From CAYLRU01 sp964386565 (GTDB lineage Bacteria; Desulfobacterota; Desulfobacteria; Desulfobacterales; UBA5616): a DNA stretch of 64,000 nucleotides. Positions 25,855 through 35,377 of this stretch are shown here, one piece after another. The notes under the pieces were generated by a model. That model had not been told where the DNA came from and did no database searches. It saw only the letters and a list, made by a program, of their open reading frames with translations. Every line of letters begins with the position of its first letter. The first letter of the stretch is position 1. A program made the translations under genes and the position numbers. The stretch spans positions 1 to 64,000 of the forward strand of contig CAYLRU010000001.1 in assembly GCA_964386565.1 (NCBI GenBank). The letters run 5' to 3'.

Positions 25855-26087
25855 CAATTTGCAGCGCTGTTGTTGAACCGGTATGCTCTCTGGGAAATCC
25901 TTTTTTCAGCAAGCACCGATAATTTATACCTTCTTGTAATTACCAGTCTTGTTTTTTTCGCTGGTTTATGGCATAAATTTCGCCATTAATCCGGTTTCCG
26001 GGCACTTGACAATTGAGATCATTGTGAACCCTCATGATACCGTAACAGGCAAGAATCCCGGGTTTAACGGGTTTAAAGAAGGAGAAT

Positions 26088-27254
26088 ATGCCATCCTCTA
26101 TAGAAGAGATTACCGCGCCCCCCGATGGTGAAGAACTCGCCGGAAGACTGGAGAGGATCAGGCACTGGATGCGGCAGGAAAACCTGGATTACTACGTATC
26201 TTTTGATCCCGTAAATATCTATTACCTGACCAATTTCTATAACTATGTGCATGAACGGCCGTTTATCCTCATTATTCCCATAAATGGCGCCCTTAAATTT
26301 GTTGTGCCCCTCCTCGAAAAATCCCATGTCAAAACCCGTGCAAAATGCAATCTCGACCTGGTTCATTATTTTGAATATCCGGCACCCCCGGGAGAGAACT
26401 GGTTCGATATTTACGCGTCCCTCATTCCCGATACAGCACGGGTCGGCGTGGAATCGACAATTCCCCTGGAAATTTATGAACATACCCCGGGAAAACGAAT
26501 CAAAACGGACATCATCGAAGAAGTTCGACTCATCAAAACCGATTATGAGATCGGACGAAATGTTCATGCCTGTAAGATTATCAACGAGGGCCACGATGAA
26601 CTGCTCAAGGTATGCCGCCCGGGCATAATGCTGTTTGAATTATACGGAGCCGTCACCCAGGGCATGATGGTCAGAACGCTTTCCGAGATTCCACACGCAA
26701 ACCCGCTTATCACCAGGCCCGTGGCAATTGTCCTGCCGCCAAGCCTTTCGCATGACCCTCACAATTTCACAAATGCTTTTTTGCAAATGGAAAAAGGAGG
26801 GCCGCATGTTTCCGGTGTGGCCGGTCAAATCGACGGTTACGGGGTGGAAGTGGAGCGGACTTTTTTTCTGGGGTCTGTTCCGGAAAAAGCCAGGGACCCT
26901 TTCAGGGTGATGATGGAAGGAAGAGACCTGGCCTATGACCGTCTCAAACCCGGCGTCAATATGAGCGATATCGATGCTTCGGTGAAAAAATTTTTCACGG
27001 CCAACGGGTATGGCGACAATTTGCTGCATCGAACGGGTCATGGTTTCGGCATTACCGGTCATGAAGGGCCGTATATCGCCTTGGGCTATGACCGCGAACT
27101 GGAACCCGGCATGCTGATCAGCATTGAGCCGGGTATTTATATCCCGGGTATCGGCGGATTTCGCCATTCCGACACGGTATTGATTACCGATGCCGGATAT
27201 ACCCGGCTGACGAATGCACCTGATTCAATGGAAGATCTTACAATCAATATTTGA
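26088..27254 (+). CDS. M24 (creatinase/aminopeptidase P-like) family protein with substituted metal ligands
   Basis: 388 aa, GAAGGAG 3 nt before ATG. N-terminal creatinase domain (about 20-150) and C-terminal pita-bread fold (about 160-385) with TGHGFGITGHEGP and LISIEPGIYIPGIGG. In dinuclear M24 peptidases the ligands are Asp, Asp, His, Glu, Glu. Here the His and first Glu are kept, but the two Asp positions are non-Asp (the GYxSDxTR block reads GYGVEVER) and the final Glu of the RIED motif is Ser (FRHSD). It may therefore be metal-free, like creatinase, rather than a peptidase. Substrate unknown. Coupled to the downstream membrane gene. Confidence 0.8.
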   Translation: MPSSIEEITAPPDGEELAGRLERIRHWMRQENLDYYVSFDPVNIYYLTNFYNYVHERPFILIIPINGALKFVVPLLEKSHVKTRAKCNLDLVHYFEYPAPPGENWFDIYASLIPDTARVGVESTIPLEIYEHTPGKRIKTDIIEEVRLIKTDYEIGRNVHACKIINEGHDELLKVCRPGIMLFELYGAVTQGMMVRTLSEIPHANPLITRPVAIVLPPSLSHDPHNFTNAFLQMEKGGPHVSGVAGQIDGYGVEVERTFFLGSVPEKARDPFRVMMEGRDLAYDRLKPGVNMSDIDASVKKFFTANGYGDNLLHRTGHGFGITGHEGPYIALGYDRELEPGMLISIEPGIYIPGIGGFRHSDTVLITDAGYTRLTNAPDSMEDLTINI

Positions 27255-27902
27255 ATGAAGATGATGAAACTCAGAAAAACCATTTCACTGACAGCCTTTG
27301 TTTCGCTCTTTTTTGTCTTCCTGACCAGCATTGTCCTGTACCTCGTACCCCACGGCAGAATCGCGTACTGGGCAGACTGGCGCCTGGCAGGGCTTTCAAA
27401 AGAACAGTGGACCGCCATTCACATCAACATCGGTATTGTTTTTGTTTTATCCCTTTTTTTTCACGTGTATTACAACTGGCGGCCGCTGACGGCCTATATG
27501 AAAAACAAGGCCAAAAACATCCGCATTTTCACTGGAGAGTTTAATCTGGCCCTGTCCATTGTTCTGTTTTTCGTTCTCAGTGCCTATTTTGAATTTCCTC
27601 CGGCCTCGTGGATTATGAATATCAACGATTCCATCAAGCAGGCCGCGGAAACCACGTATGGAAGTCCGCCTTACGGTCATGCGGAACTTTCCTCTTTAAG
27701 GGTATTTACAAGAAAAATGGGACTGGACCTCGAACAAAGCAAGGCAGCACTGCAAAAAGCAGGCTTTGTTGTCGAGACCGAAGAACAGACCCTCAAGCAA
27801 ATCAGCCGGGCAAACAACGTGGCGCCCCGGGATCTTTACCGGGCCATCCTTAAAGAGGTCAGGCCTGGACGCGGCAATCAAATGAAAAACACCCGGGAGT
27901 AA
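27255..27902 (+). CDS. DUF4405 integral membrane protein
   Basis: 215 aa, starting at the base after the preceding stop (TGAATG), so translationally coupled to the M24 gene. Three to four membrane helices with paired histidines (WTAIHINIGIVFVL and LFFHVYYNW), the DUF4405 pattern reminiscent of small cytochrome-b-like proteins. The C-terminal 80 residues (SLRVFTRKMGLDLEQSKAAL... and ISRANNVAPRDLYRAIL) form a soluble helical domain. Heme binding is possible but unproven. ATG 27261 is an alternative start. Confidence 0.75.
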   Translation: MKMMKLRKTISLTAFVSLFFVFLTSIVLYLVPHGRIAYWADWRLAGLSKEQWTAIHINIGIVFVLSLFFHVYYNWRPLTAYMKNKAKNIRIFTGEFNLALSIVLFFVLSAYFEFPPASWIMNINDSIKQAAETTYGSPPYGHAELSSLRVFTRKMGLDLEQSKAALQKAGFVVETEEQTLKQISRANNVAPRDLYRAILKEVRPGRGNQMKNTRE

Positions 27903-28125
27903 TGGCATGATGGTGCAGCTCTGCCGGGTTTCCGGCCGGTATTCTGCTCCGGTCTTAACGAACCTCTATTTCCGTCACCCATTTAACCTGATTTCCGCCG
28001 AATACGTCCCCGGCAACACCCCCTAAAGGAAATCCGTGTTCTTTTGGCAGGATCTTGTCATTTCCTTTCAGTGCCGGAAAAATGCTGAAATAAAAATTTT
28101 TTTGAGTGGGGAAATCACAAACCGC
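27903..28125. other. Non-coding stretch upstream of the fumarase promoter
   Basis: No credible gene. Open frames on either strand are short, lack ribosome-binding sites and show no conserved-looking protein. The region leads into the fumarase promoter at 28126. Confidence 0.45.
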
Positions 28126-28154
28126 TTGACATAAGTAAAACTTACTATTAAAGT
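28126..28154 (+). promoter_or_regulatory. Promoter with internal palindrome for fumarase
   Basis: TTGACA (28126-28131), 17-nt spacer, TAAAGT (28149-28154). The spacer holds a perfect odd palindrome, TAAGTAAAACTTA (28132-28144), so a repressor could sit between the two promoter boxes. About 130 nt of leader follow before the gene. Confidence 0.6.
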
Positions 28155-28282
28155 GGCCTCTTTTTAATTCATCGCTTTTTATACAAAACCCGTTGGTTTG
28201 CAACCAATTATGAAAACTTGCGTCCGCCCTTAATTGCGACTGTGGCTGTGAGGGCGATTACCAAGACAAGGAGAATTTATTA

Positions 28283-29890
28283 ATGGTCGATTTTCAGTAT
28301 CAGGAAATGTTTCCTTTGGGAAAAGACAGCACCGAATACCGGCTGTTAACCCGGGACTATGTCAGCATCAAATCCTTTGAGGGGAAGGATGTTGTTCAAA
28401 TCGAACCGGAAGGTCTGACACTGCTGGCCCAGACAGCATTCAAAGACGTTTCCCACCTGTTAAGAACCCGACACCTCAAGCAATTGAAAGCCATTATCGA
28501 CGATTCATATACATCCAACAATGACCGGTATGTTGCCCTGGAACTCATAAAAAACGCCGTGATCGCCTCGGATGGTGTTTTTCCCCTCTGCCAGGATACC
28601 GGCACGGCTATCATTATGGGGAAAAAAGGCCAGCAGGTTTGGACGACCGGATCGGATAGCGAAGCGCTGGCCCGGGGGGTTTTTAATGCGTACACGCAAA
28701 ACAACCTTCGCTATTCACAAAATGCGCCGCTCACCATGTACGATGAAATCAATACCGGCTGCAACCTGCCGGCGCAGATAGACCTGTATGCGACCCAGGG
28801 GAATGCCTACAAGTTCATGTTTATCGCCAAAGGCGGGGGGTCGGCAAACAAAGTGTATCTGTTTCAGGAAAACAAGGCGGTTTTAACCCCGGAAACCCTG
28901 CCCGCTTTCATGAAATTAAAGATGAAAACACTTGGAACGGCAGCCTGTCCGCCTTACCACCTGGCCTTTGTCGTGGGGGGCACCTCCGCGGAAATGAACC
29001 TTAAAACCGTAAAACTGGCCACTGCCGGATACCTGGACAATCTGCCCTCTTGCGGAAATTCTCTCGGGCATGCGTTCAGAGATATGGAACTTGAAGAAAA
29101 GCTGCTTCAAATGTCTAGAGAACTCAACCTTGGTGCCCAGTTCGGGGGGAAATATTTCTGCCTGGATACACGGGTTATACGGCTTCCACGACATGGCGCA
29201 TCGTGTCCCATCGGTCTGGGCGTCAGTTGCAGTGCGGATCGGAATGCCCTGGGAAAAATCAGTAAAGAGGGGATTTTTCTTGAACAACTGGAGACCGACC
29301 CGGCCAGGTTTTTACCCGCCCCCTCCGGCAGAGAGGAAGGTGCCGTGAAAATCGACCTCAACCAGCCCATGGACGCCATCCGGTCAATATTAAGTAAATA
29401 CCCGATTGCCACACGGCTGAAACTTTCCGGAAAAATAGTCGTGGCCCGGGACATCGCCCATGCAAAAATTAAAGAACGGGTGGATAACGGCCAGGGCCTT
29501 CCCCAATACATGAAGGATCATATTATTTATTATGCCGGGCCGGCCAAAACGCCAAAAGGACATCCGTCAGGATCTTTCGGACCGACCACTGCAGCCCGCA
29601 TGGACTCCTATGTTCCCATATTTCAGAAACTCGGTGGATCCATGGTGATGCTGGCCAAGGGAAACCGGACCAAAAACGTTACGGAATCCTGCAAAACCTA
29701 CGGCGGATTTTACCTGGGTTCCATCGGAGGTCCTGCAGCCCGCCTGGGAAAGGAATGCATCACCGATGTCAAGATATTGGAATACCCGGAACTGGGAATG
29801 GAGGCCGTACATGAAATTACCGTAAAAGACTTCCCCGCCTTTATACTGATAGACGATAAGGGAAACGATTTTTTTGAGAATCTGTTTTAA
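28283..29890 (+). CDS. fumA: Fumarate hydratase, class I (iron-sulfur)
   Basis: 535 aa, AAGGAG before ATG. Catalyses fumarate to malate in the oxidative or reductive citric acid route using an oxygen-labile 4Fe-4S cluster. N-terminal (alpha) part with PLCQDTGTAI, EINTGCNLP and KGGGSANKVYLFQ; cluster cysteines in PLCQDTG, GKYFCLDTR and GVSCSADR; C-terminal (beta) part KLSGKIVVARDIAHAKIKE and the catalytic-loop region SGSFGPTTAARMD. Both halves are fused in one chain, as in E. coli FumA/FumB rather than split. The symbol denotes type only; fumB would be equally apt. Stand-alone gene ahead of PFOR. Confidence 0.9.
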   Translation: MVDFQYQEMFPLGKDSTEYRLLTRDYVSIKSFEGKDVVQIEPEGLTLLAQTAFKDVSHLLRTRHLKQLKAIIDDSYTSNNDRYVALELIKNAVIASDGVFPLCQDTGTAIIMGKKGQQVWTTGSDSEALARGVFNAYTQNNLRYSQNAPLTMYDEINTGCNLPAQIDLYATQGNAYKFMFIAKGGGSANKVYLFQENKAVLTPETLPAFMKLKMKTLGTAACPPYHLAFVVGGTSAEMNLKTVKLATAGYLDNLPSCGNSLGHAFRDMELEEKLLQMSRELNLGAQFGGKYFCLDTRVIRLPRHGASCPIGLGVSCSADRNALGKISKEGIFLEQLETDPARFLPAPSGREEGAVKIDLNQPMDAIRSILSKYPIATRLKLSGKIVVARDIAHAKIKERVDNGQGLPQYMKDHIIYYAGPAKTPKGHPSGSFGPTTAARMDSYVPIFQKLGGSMVMLAKGNRTKNVTESCKTYGGFYLGSIGGPAARLGKECITDVKILEYPELGMEAVHEITVKDFPAFILIDDKGNDFFENLF

Positions 29891-29950
29891 CCCGACTTTC
29901 CGGCGAATGGGAAAAAAATAATACAATTTTGAATTAAATGGGTTGCATTT

Positions 29951-29962
29951 TTATCCGGATAA
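29951..29962. promoter_or_regulatory. Palindrome in the PFOR upstream region
   Basis: TTATCCGGATAA is a perfect 12-bp palindrome 66 nt before the PFOR start. It could be a regulator site; no consensus promoter pair is convincing around it. Confidence 0.3.
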
Positions 29963-30027
29963 TTCAAAAATACTATTTTTTTGGGCCTCAGGTCATTATC
30001 AACACCTACTAATGAAGGAGTATCTTT

Positions 30028-33000
30028 ATGGCTAAAAAAATGAAAACAATGGATGGAAATACCGCGGCTGCCCACGTGGCATATGCCATGAGCGAAGTTG
30101 CCGCCATTTATCCCATTACGCCGTCCTCGCCCATGGGGGAAGAATGTGATGAATGGGCAGCCAACGGTCGGAAAAATATTTTTGGTCAATCCCTGCTCGT
30201 AAGACAGCTTCAATCCGAAGCAGGGGCTGCTGCCGCGGTTCACGGGTCTCTTGCAGCCGGCGCCCTGACAACCACCTTTACCGCTTCCCAGGGCTTATTG
30301 CTGATGATTCCCAACATGTATAAAATTGCCGGCGAGGTGCTTCCGGCTGTCTTTCATGTGACGGCCCGGGCGATTGCCGGGCATGCCCTGTCGATTTTCG
30401 GGGATCATCAGGATGTAATGGCGGTTCGCCAGACCGGCTTTTGCCTTCTCTCATCAGCTTCGGTTCAGGAGGTGATGGACCTGGGCCTGGTGGCGCACCT
30501 GTCCGCCATTGAAGCCAGCGTTCCCTTTGTTCATTTCTTTGACGGGTTCAGAACATCCCATGAAATCCAGAAAATCGAAATCATTGAATATGAAGACATG
30601 GCCGCCCTTGTAAACAAAGAGGCCATTGCTGCGTTTCGCGCAAGAGCGGCAAATCCCGAAAGACCGGAACTCAGAGGAACTGCGCAAAATCCGGACATTT
30701 ATTTCCAGGGCATTGAAGCGGCCAATCCGTACTGGCTGAAAGCACCCCGGATCATCATGGACAACATGAAAAAAGTTGGAGAGCTAACCGGTCGTTACTA
30801 CAACCCATTTGATTATGTGGGCGCTCCGGATGCCGAGCATGTTATCATTTCCATGGGATCTTCGTGCGAAACCATTGAAGAGGTCATTACCCATCTCAAT
30901 AAAAACGGAGAAAAACTGGGTCTGGTCAAGGTTCGGTTATACCGGCCATTTGTCGCTGAAAAGCTGTTCGAAGTGCTGCCGGAAAGCGTCTCCCGTATTG
31001 CCGTGCTGGACCGGACCAAAGAACGCGGCGCCCTGGGAGATCCTTTATTCCTGGACGTCTGTACGGCGTTTGTGAAAAAAGGAGAAATACCGATGATCAT
31101 TAACGGTCGTTACGGACTGGGATCAAAAGAGTTCACGCCGGGCATGGTCAAGGCCGTCTGTGACAACCTTAAATCGGACTCGCCCAAGAACCATTTTACC
31201 GTCGGCATCATGGACGATGTCACCCACTCATCACTCGAATATGAAGAAGGGTTTGACGTGGCTCCGGAAGGAACCGTCCAGTGCAAGTTCTGGGGACTGG
31301 GCGCGGACGGAACCGTGGGGGCCAACAAGAGCGCTATTAAGATCATCGGCGATAATACCGATATGTATGCCCAGGCCTATTTCGCCTACGACTCCAAAAA
31401 ATCAGGCGGATTAACCGTATCCCATCTCCGATTCGGAAAAACCCCCATTAAATCGACGTATCAAATAGATTCAGCAGATTATGTCGCCTGTCATAAATCC
31501 AATTATGTGGAGATTTACGATATCCTGGCCGGGATCAAAGAGGGAGGAACCTTTGTTTTAAATTCCAATTGGTCCCTGGAAGACATGGAAGAAAAAATCC
31601 CCGCCCATATGAAACAGACCATCGCAAGAAAAAAAATCAAGTTTTACAATATCGATGCGGTAAAGATTGCAGGGGAGGCAGGACTGGGCGGAAGAATCAA
31701 CATGATTATGCAAACCGCCTTCTTTAAACTGGCGAAAGTTATTCCCTTTGACGAGGCGATCGGATATCTGAAAGATCAGATTATCAATATGTTCGGTAAG
31801 AAAGGCCAGCAGATTGTCGACATGAATATTGCCGCCGTGGACAACACCCTGGAACATCTTGTTGAGGTTGACTACCCGGATTCCTGGGCCGATGCTTCGG
31901 CCCTGCCAAAGGCTTCCAAAACCGAACCGGACTTTGTAAAAAATGTCATCCGCCCCATTTTAGCCCAAAATGGTGACAAGGTTCCGGTGAGCGCCTTTTC
32001 TCCGGACGGTATTTTCCCCGTGGCCACCTCCAAGTATGAAAAACGCGGTGTCGCCATAGAGGTGCCGGAATGGATCATGGAAAACTGCATTCAATGCAAC
32101 CAATGTGCCATGGTATGTCCCCATGCCGCCATCCGGCCGGTTCTGCTCACGGATGAAGAACTGAAGAATGCACCGGAAAAATTTGAAACAAAAAAGGCCC
32201 AGGGCAAGGATCTTTCCGGCTACCATTTCAGGATGCAGGTCAGCCCCCTGGATTGCATGGGATGCGGCAACTGCGCAGATATCTGTCCGGCCAAAAAAAC
32301 CGCCCTGGAGATGAAGCCCTTGGAAACCCAGATCGGCGTTCAGGTATTAAACCATGAATTCAGTGTGACCATACCGGTAAAAGACTCTCTTGTGAATCGC
32401 ACGACCATCAAGGGGAGTCAGTTCTGCGAACCTCTGCTGGAGTTTTCCGGGGCCTGTGCCGGTTGCGGTGAAACACCCTATGCCAAACTCCTTACCCAGT
32501 TGTTCGGCGATCGAATGTTTATCGGAAACGCCACGGGCTGTACGTCCATCTGGGGAGGGTCCGCCCCTGCCATTCCATATTGCGTCAACAAAGACGGGTT
32601 CGGCCCGACTTGGGGCAATTCTCTTTTTGAAGATCCGGGCGAGTTTACCTACGGTATGCTGCTGGCCACCCTTCAGCAACGAAAAAAGCTCGGCGAAGTA
32701 ATGAAAAAAGCCTTGGCAGACGACATCGATCCGGACCTTAAAGCCGCCATGCAGGGCTGGCTTGAAAACATGAAAGATCCGCAGGGTTCCCGTGAATACG
32801 GAGACCAACTCAAGTCATTGCTCCCCAAGTACACGGACAATGCCCTGCTTGCTGAAATTTTAAGCATGTCTCAATTGTTTACGAAAAAGTCCTTCTGGGT
32901 TTTCCTGGGTGACGGTGCTGCCTATGATATTGCTTACGGCGGAATAGACCATATTCTGGCCTCCGGGGAAGACATCAACATATTTGTTTTCGACACGGAG

Positions 33001-33561
33001 GTCTATTCCAATACCGGCGGTCAATCCTCAAAAGCCACTCCCACCGGTTCGGTGGCCAAATTCGCCGCTTCCGGTAAAAAGACCGCTAAAAAGGACATGG
33101 GCCGGATGGCCATGACCTATGGATATGTTTACGTCGCCAGCATTGCCATGGGTGCAAATAAAAACCAGATGATGAAAGCCATCGTTGAAGCGGAAAGTTA
33201 TGACGGACCATCCCTGATTTTGGGATATTCCCCCTGTATCAACCACGGCATTAAAAAGGGGATGGGAAAAAGCCAGGAAGAAGAAAAACTGGCTGTTGTC
33301 TCCGGCTATTGGCCCTTGTACCGTTACAATCCCCTGCTGAAAGCCGAAGGTAAAAACCCCTTTATTCTGGATTCCAAGGAACCGGACGGCAGTATCCAGG
33401 AATTTCTTTCCGGCGAGGTAAGATATGCCAGCCTGGAAAAAATATTCCCGGATGAGTCCAAAAAGCTTCGCAGCCAAATTGAAAGGGAATACCTGGATCG
33501 ATATGAAATGCTCAAATTAATGGCAGACCCTGAAAGCATCTGCAAAGACAAATCCGGGTAA
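30028..33561 (+). CDS. nifJ: Pyruvate:ferredoxin (flavodoxin) oxidoreductase, single-chain
   Basis: 1177 aa, GAAGGAG before ATG. Oxidises pyruvate to acetyl-CoA and CO2 with ferredoxin, or runs in reverse in CO2-fixing anaerobes. All domains of the homodimeric enzyme are present in order: N-terminal pyrimidine-binding domain (MDGNTAAAHVAYAMSEVAAIYPITPSSPMGE), domain II, the gamma-like domain with VSHLRFGKTPIKSTY, the ferredoxin domain with two 4Fe-4S motifs (CIQCNQCAMVCPHAA and CMGCGNCADICPAKK), and the C-terminal TPP domain with CAGCGETPYAK, the GDGAAYDIAYGG Mg/TPP motif and DTEVYSNTGGQ. Length is normal for the Desulfovibrio/enterobacterial type. Confidence 0.95.
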   Translation: MAKKMKTMDGNTAAAHVAYAMSEVAAIYPITPSSPMGEECDEWAANGRKNIFGQSLLVRQLQSEAGAAAAVHGSLAAGALTTTFTASQGLLLMIPNMYKIAGEVLPAVFHVTARAIAGHALSIFGDHQDVMAVRQTGFCLLSSASVQEVMDLGLVAHLSAIEASVPFVHFFDGFRTSHEIQKIEIIEYEDMAALVNKEAIAAFRARAANPERPELRGTAQNPDIYFQGIEAANPYWLKAPRIIMDNMKKVGELTGRYYNPFDYVGAPDAEHVIISMGSSCETIEEVITHLNKNGEKLGLVKVRLYRPFVAEKLFEVLPESVSRIAVLDRTKERGALGDPLFLDVCTAFVKKGEIPMIINGRYGLGSKEFTPGMVKAVCDNLKSDSPKNHFTVGIMDDVTHSSLEYEEGFDVAPEGTVQCKFWGLGADGTVGANKSAIKIIGDNTDMYAQAYFAYDSKKSGGLTVSHLRFGKTPIKSTYQIDSADYVACHKSNYVEIYDILAGIKEGGTFVLNSNWSLEDMEEKIPAHMKQTIARKKIKFYNIDAVKIAGEAGLGGRINMIMQTAFFKLAKVIPFDEAIGYLKDQIINMFGKKGQQIVDMNIAAVDNTLEHLVEVDYPDSWADASALPKASKTEPDFVKNVIRPILAQNGDKVPVSAFSPDGIFPVATSKYEKRGVAIEVPEWIMENCIQCNQCAMVCPHAAIRPVLLTDEELKNAPEKFETKKAQGKDLSGYHFRMQVSPLDCMGCGNCADICPAKKTALEMKPLETQIGVQVLNHEFSVTIPVKDSLVNRTTIKGSQFCEPLLEFSGACAGCGETPYAKLLTQLFGDRMFIGNATGCTSIWGGSAPAIPYCVNKDGFGPTWGNSLFEDPGEFTYGMLLATLQQRKKLGEVMKKALADDIDPDLKAAMQGWLENMKDPQGSREYGDQLKSLLPKYTDNALLAEILSMSQLFTKKSFWVFLGDGAAYDIAYGGIDHILASGEDINIFVFDTEVYSNTGGQSSKATPTGSVAKFAASGKKTAKKDMGRMAMTYGYVYVASIAMGANKNQMMKAIVEAESYDGPSLILGYSPCINHGIKKGMGKSQEEEKLAVVSGYWPLYRYNPLLKAEGKNPFILDSKEPDGSIQEFLSGEVRYASLEKIFPDESKKLRSQIEREYLDRYEMLKLMADPESICKDKSG

Positions 33562-33567
33562 CAATGC

Positions 33568-33709
33568 TTCAGAAGCGGTTTCAACCCCTTGAACCCGGTT
33601 CACGGGCAAGACGCGGTTCATCTGAAAAAAACAGTGTATATTCGGTAATATGTGTGTATTTTAAGCCGGACCGCGACACTGCTATTGGGGTTTTGAAACC
33701 GCTTCTGAA
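33568..33709. repeat. MITE-like element with 17-bp terminal inverted repeats
   Basis: TTCAGAAGCGGTTTCAA at 33568-33584 has a perfect inverted copy at 33693-33709, bounding 142 bp just after the PFOR stop. The end sequence AGAAGCGGTTTCAA followed by CAAGRCGCGGTTC recurs at 46099, implying a dispersed family. No transposase; no obvious target-site duplication. Confidence 0.5.
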
Positions 33710-34070
33710 AAAGAAAAACAGACCGCCTGATAACATTTGGTCGATCACCGATCTTCCGGATCCTGGCCGATATACCTCAAAAAACATAGTCCCCCTGTTT
33801 TAAATCCGGCTTGGATAAAAAATTTTCCTTTTTTTTCATTTTTTTTAAAAAGTCAAACTTTCCCCACAGGATTTGTAGGGTCCTCCCGACTTACAAAATT
33901 AAAAATTCATGTTATGAAGAACCGGGAAGCCCGCCTCATGGTGTTGTTTTTTCGTCAGGGTGATCTTCATTGGAAATGCGGACGGCTTTTCTCGACTCCT
34001 GACATCCGGCTATTGGGGTCGTCTCTTGATTTGTTTACGCATTAACAGGAATTTAAATTCAGGTGGAAAA
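33710..34070. other. Non-coding stretch upstream of the response regulator
   Basis: Low-complexity T and A tracts at about 33825-33850; no gene-like frame. The response-regulator promoter should lie here, but I could not identify a clear one. Confidence 0.4.
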
Positions 34071-34535
34071 ATGGAAAGGAATTTAACTCCCCAAACATCA
34101 GAAAGACCGGTTCAATCGTTTCATCACGCCGCCATCCTTTTAATGGATGAAAATCCGATCAACAACCTGTTGGTGCAAAAGATGCTGTCACAGCAGGGAT
34201 ATTTGGTGATTGCCACTGATAACCACGTAGAGGCGCGGCATATCCTCAATACCCGGAGGATCGACATGATTTTACTGGATGTCCGGATGCAGAAAAACAA
34301 CGGGTATGATATCACCAAAATCGCCAGGGAAAAGGGGAAACAGTCGGGAACGCATATCCCCATCATCGCGTTAACGGATAGGGTCGTGAAGGACCAGCGG
34401 GAAAAATACCTGCGAAACGGGATAGACGAATACCTGCCAAAGCCGATTTTTGAAAAAGAGCTTTGCCGGGTGATAAAAAAGCTCAACGGAAACAGGTGTT
34501 GCAACACTTCCGGGGAAAAACAGCAAGGCCTTTGA
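34071..34535 (+). CDS. Single-domain response regulator
   Basis: ATG 34071 (154 aa) follows AGGTGGAAAA. One CheY-like receiver domain: acidic pocket LLMDENPIN (the usual second Asp is Glu27), phosphoacceptor Asp70 in ILLDVRMQ, Thr102 in ALTD and Lys124 in YLPKPI. The surroundings (MQKNNGYDITKIAREK) resemble receivers of hybrid-kinase/phosphorelay systems. The C-terminal 20 residues are not a known output domain, so it likely works by protein-protein contact. No histidine kinase is adjacent. An upstream in-frame extension to 33960 has no supporting ribosome-binding site. Confidence 0.8.
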   Translation: MERNLTPQTSERPVQSFHHAAILLMDENPINNLLVQKMLSQQGYLVIATDNHVEARHILNTRRIDMILLDVRMQKNNGYDITKIAREKGKQSGTHIPIIALTDRVVKDQREKYLRNGIDEYLPKPIFEKELCRVIKKLNGNRCCNTSGEKQQGL

Positions 34536-34650
34536 AAAAAGCATGCGGCTGTTTCAAATCCGGGCTTGTCCCGGCGCTGAACATCGGCTATAAATATCTG
34601 TTGGTATTTCTGATTCTTTTTGGCTGATACTTCTGCCTGAAACGATTTTG

Positions 34651-35355
34651 ATGATACAAAAAATGGACCTTAACAGCACCAAAGACACCCCGGCTGCGTT
34701 TGGCGCGTGTACCAGGTGCGGCATATGCTGCGAAAAGGGTGGCCCGGCGCTTCATCTTGAAGACAAACCATTGATCGAAGGCGGTACTCTTCTGTTGAAG
34801 CACCTGTTCACCATTCGTAAAGGAGAGCCGGCCTATGATAATATCAAAGAGCAGATGGTACCCCAGCAATCCGATATTATCAAAATCAAAAGCCGGAAAA
34901 ATGCCCAAACCTGTCTGTTTTACGATAAAAAATCCCATGCCTGCGAAATTTACCGGCATCGTCCTGTTGAATGCCGGATTTTAAAATGCTGGGATACCCG
35001 GGGCATCAGAAATATGTATCGTAAAAACCGTCTGACGCGTTTTGATATCCTGGGCGATATGGAGGGGTTATGGGATCTTGTGGACGATCACCAACACAAC
35101 TGTTCCTTCGATGATGTTCTGGCTTTCATACATGATGCCAAACATTTTGGCAAAAAAAACCTGCTTCTTGAAAAAAGGGTCCGCTATATTATCCGCTATG
35201 ACATGGAAATTCGTTCCCTGATAAAACAAAAAAATAAAGTCGACCCGGATATCCTTGACTTTCTGTTTGGCCGACCGGTTATTGACACACTGTCCGCAAT
35301 GGGGTTAACAGCCCGATATCATAATGAAAAAATTATCTTTAGAATCAGTCGCTGA
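34651..35355 (+). CDS. YkgJ-family cysteine-cluster protein
   Basis: About 234 aa from ATG 34651; the ATG at 34663 (MDLNSTKD) is equally plausible, as ribosome-binding sites are weak. Cysteine cluster CTRCGICCEKGGPAL (CxxCxxCC), then CLFYDKKSHACEIYRHRPVECRIL with further Cys, matching the YkgJ/CxxCxxCC zinc- or iron-binding family. The remaining C terminus is helical and family-specific. Function unknown; proposed roles in the family include metal or Fe-S chemistry. Convergent with the DUF6125-like gene. Confidence 0.78.
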   Translation: MIQKMDLNSTKDTPAAFGACTRCGICCEKGGPALHLEDKPLIEGGTLLLKHLFTIRKGEPAYDNIKEQMVPQQSDIIKIKSRKNAQTCLFYDKKSHACEIYRHRPVECRILKCWDTRGIRNMYRKNRLTRFDILGDMEGLWDLVDDHQHNCSFDDVLAFIHDAKHFGKKNLLLEKRVRYIIRYDMEIRSLIKQKNKVDPDILDFLFGRPVIDTLSAMGLTARYHNEKIIFRISR

Positions 35356-35377
35356 GGATTTGCGCCGGTCTTGTTTT

